Assembly (NCBI GenBank): GCA_905331475.1
Contig: CAJNYU010004477.1
Span: forward strand, 64,887 to 128,886
From: Rotaria socialis
Taxonomy: Eukaryota > Rotifera > Eurotatoria > Philodinida > Philodinidae
Direction: 5' to 3'
DNA length: 64,000 bases
Below the pieces are notes generated by a model. It had not been told where the DNA came from. It did not search any database and worked only from the letters and a program-made list of their open reading frames with translations. The first letter of the stretch is position 1. Each line of letters opens with the position of its first letter. Both the position numbers and the translations under genes were made by a program. This document shows, piece after piece, positions 25,018-36,751 of the stretch.

Positions 25018-26301
25018 TACTATTGTATCCATGAAAACATTGTTGATGGAATCAATAATAATGTCAACGGCCGAGACAAATATCAACTAATTATGGTGAA
25101 ACTCTTCCAGTCAATTCAAATCAAAGTAGGTGTAATATTATTCGAAACTTTTATTATGACTTTTGTTTCACAATAAAATCATCTAGTATATTTCTTTGTT
25201 TTTAATAATATTTGATGAAAACAGATTCATGCTTTGTTTTATTTAGGTCAATATTATGCTGTTGTCAATAGCGTGTTTATTAAGCAGCTGATTTTATCAA
25301 AAGATTTAAAGTCAACCTTTGATGCACGACATAAAACGAATTATTTTTTTCGTGACGGTATGAATACAAATAAAGCACAATCACCACGTTATATTCATGA
25401 TGTTGACGATAAGAAAATTGCTACTATCAAAGTATAGATATAAAATTAAATTTTGAGTACTGTATTTTCAAATAATTGTTAGTTTGCATGCAACTCTGAA
25501 TTTCGAAAATTTCTTGAAAATTACTTCCTTGAAGTAGCTCTTATAACAGTACTCATTGATAATCAAAATACTACTTGCATCCTTATAAATTTCAATTAGA
25601 TAATTCAAATAGTAGTTCTCTGGACGGAAATCCTTTTCCCGTTGGTTTAACACCTGAACATTTTTGAGATTGAAAAGTCACGTAAGTTATTTTTGTATTT
25701 ATGTGAAAAATAAAAATGTCTTTTTTTTTCATAAATTGAATTTTAGATTTAAATTCGTGATAATTAAAACACTTCAGCCTGGTTTAACTGGTTTGTCGTC
25801 ATTGCCAGTATTTAATGCAACTCAATTTACAAGTAAATATTGTACTATAATAAGTTTATATTCAGAATGACATATTTAGATTATCGAGTGAATTGCGAAA
25901 TTATTAAAGATTTTAAGAATGCCTACGAACTTTCTCGCGCAAGATTAGCTTTCTCTCTTGGATATAGCGATGATAACAATCAACTCTTTCGATTTACTAA
26001 TACAACCGTTATGTTGAATGAAATTATTGAAAGTAAGATAATTGACTAATTGCTATTTCTACATGTTTTGAATCCTTCTCAATGTAGAAAAATGAGCGGA
26101 AACCATTATCAAGATAGTATTCAATTTTCTATACATTTCATATTACCATCTTTTTCTTTAGAAAATACAGCATGCAGTAATTGTTCACATAGTCTCAACA
26201 CTCGCGAACAAAATTCAAGCGAAAGAAAACGATCCGTTTCTTCATCTTTAAAGTGTAGATCTCCACGGAAAAAGAAGTGTCAAATTAATTCAAGCTGCTG
26301 A
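25018..26301 (+). pseudogene. Unresolved multi-exon gene fragments of unknown family
   Basis: Three stretches look coding rather than random: 25247-25437 after a TTTATTTAG acceptor (GQYYAVVNSVFIKQLILSK.., then TFDARHKTNYFFRDGMN), 25752-25832 (LQPGLTGLSSLPVFNATQF) and 25867-26049 (MTYLDYRVNCEIIKDFKNAY..), then 26090-26301 ending in a basic Ser/Arg/Lys-rich tail and a TGA. I could not join them in one frame with proper splice sites: the junction near 25833-25867 needs a phase that the sequence does not give. So this is either a decayed gene or one whose introns I misread. The basic Cys/Ser/Lys C-terminus would suit a nuclear protein. Family unknown. Confidence 0.35.
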
Positions 26302-29300
26302 AAAGTCATATCTAAAACTTCATATACAAATACTGAACTATTACATACATGCAATTTTTATTCGAGACAGCCAATGGATAGTACTATGATAAGAAGAAAA
26401 CGAAATATTATTTCGAATTAGTTTCATTCAAAAATATTGCAGTTTTCCTTTCGTGATGCAAGCTTGAAAAAAAAAGTTTTTTTGTGTCACGCAGAGAAGA
26501 TAAGTAAATATTATCAGTCAGTAGTGGTGCGAGTTGCACGAAGCGAATTTTATCTGTTATCTAGTAACAACAATATACATGTAATCTTTCGTAGATAATT
26601 TTCAATTGTCTTCGAAAAGGAAATAACAAAGAGATGAAAGTGAATTTTATGCATGATAGAGTAAAATTCTGCAGATTTAAGTCAATGTTCAAAATGTCGA
26701 ATTTTCGACCCAATAGTATTCAAAGACAAGAATTTTGACACTCACTACCTTTGAAAAACCTTCTCACAGTAAAGTTCCATATGGTATTTCTTAGGTGATA
26801 ATGGAAAATTATCGACGTCAACAAGTGAAACGAAATTGAATAATTTTAGCTCGTTTTATTTTTATCGTTGTACTATTTGATATTCATTTTGGATCGTTCG
26901 ACATTCAGTGATTCTATTTTATGTATTTTTTTGTTTGTTGTTTCAATTGCAACCTTTTTTAAACAAGATAGTAAAGTCATTTTTTTATCAGTAAATACTA
27001 TATAGGAATTCATATACAAAGTCAATTGCTGAATACATCCATAATTAGCAATAAGTGCTTAGTGCCAGACTCATTTGATTTGAAAAATGTCAACAATAAG
27101 CTTCAAATAAACTTGATTATGATAGACAAGTATTTGGAATAGAATAATCTTCTAAAGCGTTTAAAATGAAAAGCGAATGAGTACAAATGTCATATGATTT
27201 AGCACACCCACACCTCGAATCAGACTAAAAACATATATGATCTATATAAGTCCTGACACTAAAGGATTCAGCCATTTACATGTATTTATAGGATTAATAC
27301 TAATAGGTTAATAAATAGAGAAGTAAATGCATTCAATTTGCTCAGATATGGATTAGTTGATTTAACATCAAAAAAAGTCACAAATTGTCAATAGAAAAAT
27401 TATTATCATTTAATATTCCGGAGATAAACTGTGATTAACAGATGTTTGCGTAAATCAAATTGAGTCTAGTTAGCTGTAATATATAATTTCATGTTAAATA
27501 ATTACTTCAAATCAATTGGAGTCCTTTTCAATTGAATTTTGAGTAGAAAATAATTAATTATTACTAGTAAGAAAATTCTTTAAAAACATACACACTAGTG
27601 AAACTTTGGTGAAGAACATTCATAAATCTGCAAGTGTTTTGCAAATTTTGTTTACATGAACCAATTTTTATCTTCTATCATATGCTTAAACCAACACTTG
27701 TATACAATTGTCAATCATAGGTCGCTTTCGTAATCGAGTCATTTGATTAGAATGATTCCACTAGTGACTGCTTCGCTACCCAGCGCTATGTAGGATTGAC
27801 CATGGCTACAATTAAAGCATCATAAGAACGCGATAATTAAAAATAGGTACTAAATTCAATCGAAATTCATAAGCTCTTGTTGAATAAACCGGATCGTCAT
27901 GCTGAACTTGATTGGACAAGGAATACTTCACTCACTAAAAATTCAATGAATACTTATCGTTATTGTTTTTAGAAACGTCAGTTGACATTAAACGGCATTA
28001 TCGATTATGGTGCAAACTGAAAGGAATTGATTTCCTATGTCTAGATACGGCAAGTAGATACAAAAGAAAACTGCCTAGACAAAAATATGTATCAAAATTG
28101 TTCATTGCATTCAACAAAGAAAGAATTAGAAACAAACAAAGTTTATAATATTTGACTCAATCAATCAGGATAAATATTCAATAGTTTATAACATTTTGTT
28201 TATTTACATGAAATGTTGTTTAAATAAACCGGGGGGCCAATTTATTAGAAGAAATTTTTTAATAGATTACTTCTCCTTTAGGTTTTATTTAATTTCTTAT
28301 TTTATCAAATCATCAGTAAATTACATAATCGAAGTTTTTGTTTTCACTATACGTAATTTAAAAATAGAACTGCTTTATTTCTAAAACAATTCATCATTAT
28401 ATATTCAAAATTGAAACCCAAATAGCCAACCTGGGCGTCCGAATTCAAAAACTACTTTTTATGGTTTTATCAAGCCTTTAGTACAAGTTGAGCGTTGGTT
28501 GTACCACTCTATCTCACCTAAGCTATACTATACATTGTCAAATCCAAGGTTTTGGAGCCTTTTTTGTATATCTAAGTTACGTATTATGATTAGAAGAATT
28601 CTTCATCCTGGATGAACTACAACGAAGACTCTTTATATACGAGATCGTTGACGCTTTGAGAGATTATTTTCGTTGTTTTTAGACGTAATATAAAGTTGAT
28701 CGCAGTTTTGAGCCTTGATGTCAAGTCGTCTATAACTAAATTGTGTTTGACTTTAGGATTCTATCGGATTGAACATCAAGTCTAACTTAAATGATTTCTA
28801 TTTGGTGCACAACGAGTTGGTTTTTTTTACATATTTTTCTTAGAAATGTTAAATTTAAAAATATGGTTATTCTATTGATATTAAAAATAAATTTCATGGA
28901 ATAGGTATAGTTATTGAAAAAATATTATTCATCATAACTCAAAGTCAACAGCTGTTGCACAGGTTGATCTTTCATCCATTCGTAGATATTGACAGACATT
29001 ATCTAGGTCATTTAACGTAACATAGAAAAGAGAATATGGATAGAGTCATTCGTTAATGAAAACAATATATTTATAGATCTTTTTCTTCAGTTTCATCTCC
29101 GAGAAATAATTCATTCTCGAGTTGAAGCTAACAAACCAGTCGCATCACATCATATAAACGTACAATGAATTCCCTATCTATTGATATCAATGCTCTTCTG
29201 CCAAAATTGAGTCATTTAGAATAAAAGAGAGAAATCCAAGAAGCAATACTCGTTCGATGAAAGAGATAGACGTATGTCGTTCTGTACATTACAAAAATAA

Positions 29301-31954
29301 TTATCTATGCATATAAAAGTAAGAATAAATACATATGTGCATGTAGAATGCAAGAATATAATCAAAAATATACTTGTTGAATGTCTTTTGCGCGACTCCG
29401 ACGAAGGCTTATTGTTACTTTGATTTCAACTGTTTCATCATTATTTGATAACTCTTTATTTATTCTATCTAAATCCGTAAAGAAACCTCAGAGTTCACTA
29501 TACTTAGCGTGGAAATACAACGTGTCACAAGATAACGACTAAGAAAAGGGCATATGAATGGATAACAAGAAGAAGGAAAGATATACTAGCTAGATAGCGG
29601 AGAGAATAATTGTCAGACAAGATGACCTTATCCGTTACGTCTTAGTAGACGATATACTTCTACAGAGTATACATGAAAATAGTAGACAAAAGAACGACAG
29701 TTGTGTTAGTAACACGTGTCAAAAAAAATTGGAACAACCTTTGCGACTACGCGGTCTAAACATAACATGAAGTTTGATAGATGTATACAGTTTATTAGAT
29801 TGACAATAACAGCGTATAGTGTCCTTATTTTTCAAAAGCTGATGCATTCGAATCATTTTCTATATGTTGTAGAACACGAAGAAGAGTCATGAGTCATGAA
29901 CCAGCGTTTTTACACAATCATACTATATAGTTCTCAATGAATTCAACAAACTGCAGTTTTCAAGTATTCATAGTCGAGATATAAGCCTGCAAAGGATGAA
30001 TAATCACGTTTGACCTCAATGACTATATCATTGCAATGTAGTAGATATCAATAGTCGACTTTGGTTCGCACTCAAAGCATGGAGCTTCTTATCTTTTTTT
30101 TATAATCTATGACTAATCATTTACGCATATACGTATAATATATACACGTCTTGTTGAAGTTACACTGGCTTATGATATTGTTACTTCGACGATAACATTT
30201 GACGAAGTTACTTTAATTCAACTAAATATCAAATAAGTATCAAGTAATTGGTGATATTAGAAATAAAACGTATAGTTACAGTTAATGTTCATTTAAAAAA
30301 ATACATATATATATATATAATTTGTTACGAATAGACATAAAAGAAATTATTTAGAAAAGGCAAATACTATCTTTGATAATGTTGCAAGTGATGATAGATA
30401 TATTATGACGACTCTAGAATCAGCAACTGATGGAAGAGATCTCTTGAATGCTATGCTCTGATTTTCATATCATATAAACATATAGTTAGAACCGTTTTCA
30501 TAATACATTTTATTTCGGAATGCTTTGTATTTTTGTTTTCTGAATCTCGATATTCATTTTGGCATAAAATGCAAGAGTACGAATGAAGATTAACTAAGCA
30601 TCTAACTGAGAGCAAAAACAATGGCAAAATTATAGCAGAAAAAAAAACTTCTCAGATGCAGAATACCTACTCTGGACTGTGATCTTCTTATAGTGCTGTC
30701 TAAATATGATACACGCCGCAAAAGATAGATCTGAAAGTTCGAATATGCACAATAAATCTCAAAAAATTAATCCTTGTAACATTTTGTGTATCGTATTGGT
30801 ATGTTACAAGATACTTTGACTGCTTTATCTACTGCTATTCGTATCACGCTCGCGTGATATGCTCTTCTTTCAGATTAGCATCGCTGGCATAATTTACGTT
30901 CGACTGAAACTTAGTATTTAACTAGATGGTGTTCGAGTTTCACTCGTATACGAAATGCGATGCGAATCAAGAATCCGAATTTCCTAAGAAAAATATTCAA
31001 CTCAGAGAAATCTTGAATATATTTTATGTAGCCATAACGGTATATTCATCACTCTGAAAATTCCATTCTTACATAGCGATACATTCTTAAAGATAGATTT
31101 CGATTGGTCGATTAATTATCTCACGATAAATTTCGTTCATTTTCGTCCTTTCGGAACGATATTTGTGAGCGAATGGAACTTCGGATTGAAGATTCGAAAA
31201 TAGAGGTAACAAGTTTGATCTCGATACATTGATCTCGTATTTGCTTGACTTTCCTATGGCTTTTACTTCTTACGATCATCAAGATATAAAATGATAAACT
31301 GTAATGTATACGTCGATAAAGTAAAAGAAAACACAATTAAACTCGCGACGGACTACAGAAATGCTATCATGCTTCGCATCGCGTTAAAAAATCAATTAGG
31401 TAGAGTCTACGTGTGATTCAGTGCAAATTTTACTCTGATAACTATTTGACTTGCCCTTATCTTACATATAGACTTTTTTTTATTCATATAAAGTTAAAGT
31501 ACTATTTAATATTCTGGAGTTCCTCCGTTAATAGTTACATACGGATTTATAGCTATATAGATTTTTCTAAAGGAATACTTCAGTATAAATTTCATTTTTA
31601 ATATCATCAATTAATTGATATTTAGTTGAATTGAAGTGAACTTCGACAAACGTTTTTTCTTGTGTTCTATCAAATAAGTATATAACTGGAGTGCATTTTT
31701 CGCCATCTCTTCTTATTCTTATTACATTAAACCATTAAATCTTCATACATTGCATGTATCTTGTGATTTACTTGCCGTTCATTCCATTGGAATCGACAGA
31801 AGCTTTCTTCAATATTTCTGAAGAATTTTCTCTCGAATCCTTCGATGCCAGTATGAAGCTTTGAGAAAAAAGAGATGTCGTGTGAGAATCCGAATTGAAC
31901 CTATCTTTTACTTGATAGCTATTTCGTATTGAATATTTTTAACTAGATATTAAC
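26302..31954. other. Long gene-poor stretch
   Basis: About 5.7 kb of AT-rich DNA. One possible isolated exon sits at 27973-28148: after a GTTTTTAG acceptor it reads RHYRLWCKLKGIDFLCLDT.. and ends in TAA, basic and about 60 codons long, with no partner exon found. A short TA microsatellite lies at 30306-30319. No other feature is supported. Confidence 0.35.
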
Positions 31955-31975
31955 GTGTGTATACGTCATTTGAAC

Positions 31976-32782
31976 ATGGAAAATCCGATGGTCATCACGG
32001 ATGCTGATAGTAAACTTCTTGCTTACTATGCAAATATGCGAAGAAGATTGGAGAAAGAGAAGCTGAATGATATTGAAGTCGACAAGCTGTACGATATCGT
32101 TGAAGTGACTGGTGGTCTCTTCGATAAACATGGCATTCGGTACACGATTGAAGGTGGTACTTTATTAGGTGCCATTCGAAATGGTGGTCTTATCAAGCAT
32201 GATAACGATGCCGACTTCGATGTTCTCCAAGATGATTTAGATAAAATTAAGGCTCTGAGCAGCAATTTTGCTGAATATGGACTCGAAATAATTGACGTTC
32301 CAGGATGGGGACTTCAAGTTACTCATATAGACAGTCCATGCCTGGCGCCAGGTCTCTGGACTGATGGGACTACAGAATGGACGAGTAAATGGCCATTTCT
32401 CGACCTCATTGCCATTCGTTGGGATGCAATTGGACAAAAATATATACTTGCTCAGGACGTGGCTTATCATGATTATCCTGAATACTATTTAACCCGATCC
32501 GACTGGGAGAATCCTTTCGAGAAAATACCGTTTGGACACCTAATGTTGTGGGCTATAGGTGGTACAAAAAATCGACGAGCATATCTAGATCGTCATTATA
32601 GAAACTGGGATCGAATGATAGAAATGAAGATGGATCATCGATCGAATCAATATTTTCAAGTTGAGATTCAGTGTCCATTATCCTCAGAAGATTTATGCTA
32701 TCGGCCACGAAGTAAAAATCCAACAACATTGAAGAAACCATATTCACGAACAAAAGTAATAAATATGATTCAAGAAAATTGA
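31976..32782 (+). CDS. LicD-type nucleotidyltransferase, 268 aa, intronless
   Basis: The first ATG in frame is at 31976; the frame stays open for seven codons further upstream but only from GTG. The core motif GTLLGAIRNGG at about residues 57-67, followed by KHDNDADFDV, is the LicD family signature: the Gly-rich turn plus the Asp-x-Asp pair that binds metal and nucleotide. LicD proteins move phosphocholine or a related group from an activated donor onto a glycan; the fukutin family is related. Later segments (PWPFLDL-like KWPFLDLIAIRW, and the YPEYYLTRSDWENP block) also fit. It has no signal peptide or membrane helix, so it is short compared with Golgi fukutin-type enzymes. Lack of introns, amid intron-rich neighbours, allows retroposition or transfer from bacteria. 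An acceptor-like CTAG at 31943-31946 leaves room for a 5' exon. Confidence 0.75.
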   Translation: MENPMVITDADSKLLAYYANMRRRLEKEKLNDIEVDKLYDIVEVTGGLFDKHGIRYTIEGGTLLGAIRNGGLIKHDNDADFDVLQDDLDKIKALSSNFAEYGLEIIDVPGWGLQVTHIDSPCLAPGLWTDGTTEWTSKWPFLDLIAIRWDAIGQKYILAQDVAYHDYPEYYLTRSDWENPFEKIPFGHLMLWAIGGTKNRRAYLDRHYRNWDRMIEMKMDHRSNQYFQVEIQCPLSSEDLCYRPRSKNPTTLKKPYSRTKVINMIQEN

Positions 32783-33239
32783 CTTCTCAATGATTATTGT
32801 TCAAAATGAATTCTGAACATAGAGAGAACACACATTCATTTTCATTTGCACTTTTCTTTTATTAACTATGCATATAAATATCGAATAGCTGAGTAAAAGC
32901 TGATTCTATTTTTACTAACTCATATTCTTCCATTGTTCACTGTTCGACACTTAGCCATTCGTTTTTGTTCGATTTTTATTACTTTTCACATTTTCCTATG
33001 TATTACTCTTCGCGTTTTCCTATGTATTATTCTTCATATTTTCCTATTTATTCCATTTCAATTTTGTTCAAAATTGAGTACACAAATACAAAACAAATCA
33101 GAAAAAAGGAGTCTATGTAATTTCACCAATTGTGAAGTTCGCCAATTGTAATCATGGAATGTACGAACTAAGCTCAGTTTGCTGATATTATTTTTATTTC
33201 AAATAAAGAAAGAAAGAAATGTGGTAGTTATATGAAAAA
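32783..33239. other. Intergenic, no gene seen
   Basis: 3' flank of the LicD-type gene. A TTCCTATGTATTA-like unit is repeated three times at about 32990-33050. Nothing coding. Confidence 0.4.
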
Positions 33240-33770
33240 GCTTGTTAGCGCAGTCCCTTCGGGACAATTATGGAACTCACACGGATCCATTAGACTTACT
33301 AAATTAATACAAAATATCTAGTGAAAAATCTATCTTAATTTTAAAACTCTATATTAGGGCATTACCTTTTTACTTATACCAGTAATGGAGGATTACTTGT
33401 TACTTCGTATCTCTAACGATGACCCATACCTGGCTGCTATGGTCTGACATGGTAACTCTTCTGTATTGCTAATATATGTAATGGGCAGGCCTTGCTTTTT
33501 TCGAATAATATACAATAAAATAGAAGAAATAACAAACTAATTAGTCTAACTCAAGGGGGAAAGTGACTCCTGGTGGCTCTTGGTGGATTCTATAATCCAC
33601 CAAGATCTATCAGCAGCGGTCAAAATCCAAGGATCCAGGAGCAGTTCCCCCCTCCCCTTGGTCTAACTTCTAATTAGAACAATTTTAAACTCATTAATGT
33701 CTGTAATCAGGAGCAGGTAGCCTCAAAAACCGCGCTTCTAGACTAATTTAGTTTGTGCACTAAAAATATC
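33240..33770 (-). repeat. Old dispersed repeat, copy B (inverted relative to copy A)
   Basis: Reverse-complement match to blocks of 1395-2530. Shared blocks include the TTAGCGCAG end (33246), the AATGGGCAGGCCTTGC block (33480-33496) and the CTCATTAATGTCTGTAATCAG block (33691-33711). It is shorter than copy A and carries a nested MITE at 33552-33660. Confidence 0.5.
33552..33660. mobile_element. 109-bp hAT-like MITE with 8-bp target duplication
   Basis: The element starts CAAGGGGGAA and ends with the complement of CAAGGGGAGG. It is flanked on both sides by the same 8 bp, GTCTAACT (33544-33551 and 33661-33668). An 8-bp duplication and CAAGGGG-type ends fit the hAT superfamily. Inside is a perfect hairpin at 33579-33604 with 11-bp arms and a 4-bp loop. 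It has no coding capacity. Copy A of the host repeat has the matching unfilled site near 1460-1475, so the insertion is later than the split of the two repeat copies. Confidence 0.7.
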
Positions 33771-34397
33771 AAGTACTATACTTGAGTTCCGATTCAACTC
33801 ATTCATATTGGCGGATTGCTAGTCTGACATTCGCCAATAAATAAAATATTTTCGCATTCCTTGGTTCACGCATTGGCGAATTTCTCCAATTACCGAATTA
33901 CTAGTGGATGTTCGCCAATTGGCGAAACGATGAATTGGCGATAAGATATTACCCCGAAAAAATCAACAAAAAGATTTACCTTCTCTTTCTCTCATCAACT
34001 ACTCGTTATTGACGAAGTCAAATTCGTTTTTCTTGATTGAGTGTATTTATTATATTCTTCATGTATTATAAATTTGAAAAAACATTTTCTTGATGAAATA
34101 ATCAATTGAACACTAATGATATTTTCATAGATTCTTACTCAAACATATATCTACATTTTCTCTTCTATTTAGTCGTTTTTCTTGATAAAACCTCATATAG
34201 AATGAGAATTAGTTGATGATTGTATTATATATTGATTGATATTCATCAATTATTGATATAAATAACATAGATTGAACATTTCTATCTATTCAATGAGATT
34301 CAATTTAGATTTTCAATAAGATTTTGATTATTATCTTTTGTCCCATTGATAGAAGAACCGATAATCATCTTAACAATAGCAGATAAATTATAACTAA
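33771..34397. repeat. Gene-free stretch with clustered TTCGCCAAT palindromes
   Basis: At 33807-33941 the word ATTGGCGA or its complement TCGCCAAT occurs about six times, including a perfect 16-bp palindrome, ttcgccaattggcgaa, at 33911-33926. Another copy lies at 33135-33145. The remainder to 34397 is AT-rich without features. Confidence 0.45.
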
Positions 34398-35105
34398 CGA
34401 GGGAACCGCCCGACGTGATTCAAAGCTTTTAAGCTGATATTTTACTGATAAGTAGAGTCCATTTGATACTATACAAAGCCCAAAAGGACAAGGGCCCATG
34501 GGCCTTTCTTCTCAGATTACGATCATTTTACTGGATTTATCACCTATGATACGATATTCGCCGAAAAATCAAACTGCGGAGTTTCGACCTGAAATTTTGC
34601 CCACATACAGGTCTTGTGATCCGTGTGTTAGTCTGAAACTTTCAGTCAAAGCGAAAGCGCCGTTGTCGAGATGTTTCAATCTCAAGACAACAGTGCCATG
34701 TTGTATACATACCACAAGAATCGACTTTTCTTGAAAACTTATTATTTCGAAAACAGTGGATTCGTTTTGGCTGAAACTTTCAGACTAATATACAGATCAC
34801 AAGACCTGCATGTGGGCAAAATTTCAGGTCGAAACTCAAACAATTTGATTTTTCGGTGAATNNNNNNNNNNNNNNNNNNNNNNNNNNNNNNNNNNNNNNN
34901 NNNNNNNNNNNNNNNNNNNNNNNNNNNNNNNNNNNNNNNNNNNNNNNNNNNNNNNNNNNNNNNNNNNNNNNNNNNNNNNNNNNNNNNNNNNNNNNNNNNN
35001 NNNNNNNNNNNNNNNNNNNNNNNNNNNNNNNNNNNNNNNNNNNNCCCCAACTTATCAGTAAAATATCAGCTTAAAAGCTTTGAATCACGTCTGGCGGTTC
35101 CCTCG
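34398..35105. mobile_element. Foldback DNA element with 56-bp terminal inverted repeats, TAA duplication
   Basis: The left end (34398-34453) and the complement of the right end (35050-35105) match over 56 bp with one mismatch, and both ends are flanked by TAA (34395-34397 and 35106-35108). Further in, 34565-34650 and 34770-34859 are also complementary, so the whole element folds back on itself. The TAA duplication suggests the PIF/Harbinger superfamily (TWA targets). A run of N at 34862-35044 hides the centre of the right half, probably because the palindrome resists assembly. No transposase is visible. Confidence 0.65.
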
Positions 35106-36400
35106 TAAGTCAATTATCTTTCATTGAATGATTTTCTTAATGAGGGACATCCAAATATTGATTCATTTTCATGATGAACATCGATAACATTATTTTTGTG
35201 AATTAATTATTCAAAAGCAAGATGAAGACATTAAGTTGTTAAGAAAACAAAACAAGCAACATACTTCCGTTGTTTCGCCTATTAAGACTGACTCCTCGAT
35301 TACGACTGAGCCTTCATCTTCTTGACCACAACAATTAATGCAGTGGNTGGGCGCCGTTGTATTTGAAAGAAAACTGCGTCCTCCTTTGGATGAGAGGAAG
35401 AGATCTTTTTTTATTGTTGTTCTATTTAATTTTTTGGAGCGTCGAAACCTCTAAAGCCTTGAAAAAACATCAGAGGTTTTCCCGAATACGAGATTTTCTA
35501 CAGTACTAGAGCCCATTTAAAAAGTTCCTTCCTCTCATCCGAAGGAGAATCAAATACTCTAACAAATAAAAAATACTGTATTTCTCCAGAACCAAGCATA
35601 TTGAAAGAAATTTGTCCAGAGATTGACCTTTGATACAAAACCGGTTTTGAGAAAAACACAACAACTTTTGTTTGGATTTTATCTACCTATAGTCAAACAG
35701 TAACATCAAATATCGCGATATGCTATATCGATTGCTAAAACTAATCAAGATGCGTAGGACTATGTGTCTACAAGAAGTAAATGTCTATCAATGAAGAAAA
35801 CGAAGATTTTTCATAAATAGTGTGTGCCATTACCGGTTCCATGCTTTTGTCATCAATCTAGATTTATCTATTAGATAAAATTAATTAACTAACCAAGATA
35901 AATAGTTCCATGAATAAATAATTATCTGAAACATTGTCATCGATCTCAAAAAGAATTATTCTGAAACGCAAATATGAAAAAGACAATTGAAATGTTTGCT
36001 TATTTCGATTAGTTCGTAATGTTGACTATGTAAGAGTTATATTTTATGAAAAGTTTCTTAGTTAGATTGAAATTAGTATTTTTCTACTGAAAGATAGAAA
36101 TATTTGTTCAAAAAAAAACAGACAAGTTAATGGAGATAAAAAAGAATAATTTCATCAAAGTCTGCCATTGATTGGTCTATAATTGAATTGTGAAAATTCT
36201 TCGATAGAGAAGATATTGTTCTTATCATTGAAAAATATTCATTGAAACGATGATGAAATCTCTGATTGTTATTAATTTGTTGAATCAATAAATAAAATAT
36301 TCGTTTTATTGGAAAGAATTATTTAATGAAAAGGAAAATTCGTTGTTTATAAACAAAACTAGAGAAAAAAACCGTAAACAAAAGAGATCAAATGTTAATG
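35106..36400. other. Intergenic, no gene seen
   Basis: AT-rich sequence; one ambiguous base at 35347. No supported coding frame. Confidence 0.4.
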
Positions 36401-36751
36401 TTAACGATGATGAGCTCTTTCGTCTGTTGCTTTAGCTTTTTCAAAATATTGTTGTTCAGCTGAAATTGGTTACATATGTTCATAAACATCAAAGTTGCCA
36501 CATAAATATTGTATAATATGTCTTGGTGTTGAAAAATTATCTGAATCCGAATCAGGTATTTCAGTTCAAAAATCATCTTCACATGCTGCTGTTATTTTAA
36601 CAACATCTAATGAATCAAGACCAAGATCTTGAATAAATCGTGAATCTAAATTTATTTTATTTAGATCAATTTTATCAAATAGACATCGGCTTGTCCAAGC
36701 GTAACGCTGTGACATTTTGGCAAATTGTTTTGCAATTGTGTCGAAAGGCAT
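36401..36751 (-). pseudogene. NDUFAB1: Mitochondrial acyl carrier protein pseudogene
   Basis: Reads MPFDTIAKQFAKMS.. then FDKIDLNKINLDSRFIQDLG and LDSLDVVKITAACEDDF. The DSL serine is the site for the 4'-phosphopantetheine arm that makes acyl carrier proteins work in mitochondrial fatty acid synthesis and complex I. The frame is then cut by a TGA (36566-36568) where family members have the Gly after EDDF, continues in the same frame with TEIPDSDSDNFSTPRHIIQ and on to a second stop, TAA (36470-36472), then TAA at 36401. The coding part has no introns and no mitochondrial leader, which fits a processed (retroposed) or partial copy. Two stops in frame make a working protein unlikely. Confidence 0.8.

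Noticed and set aside
32026..32753. Minus-strand frames across the LicD-type gene
   Set aside because: Antisense shadows; the plus strand carries the recognisable nucleotidyltransferase motif.
34742..35074. Open frames on both strands spanning the N run
   Set aside because: They exist only because N was translated as X across the gap; the flanks are arms of a foldback element.
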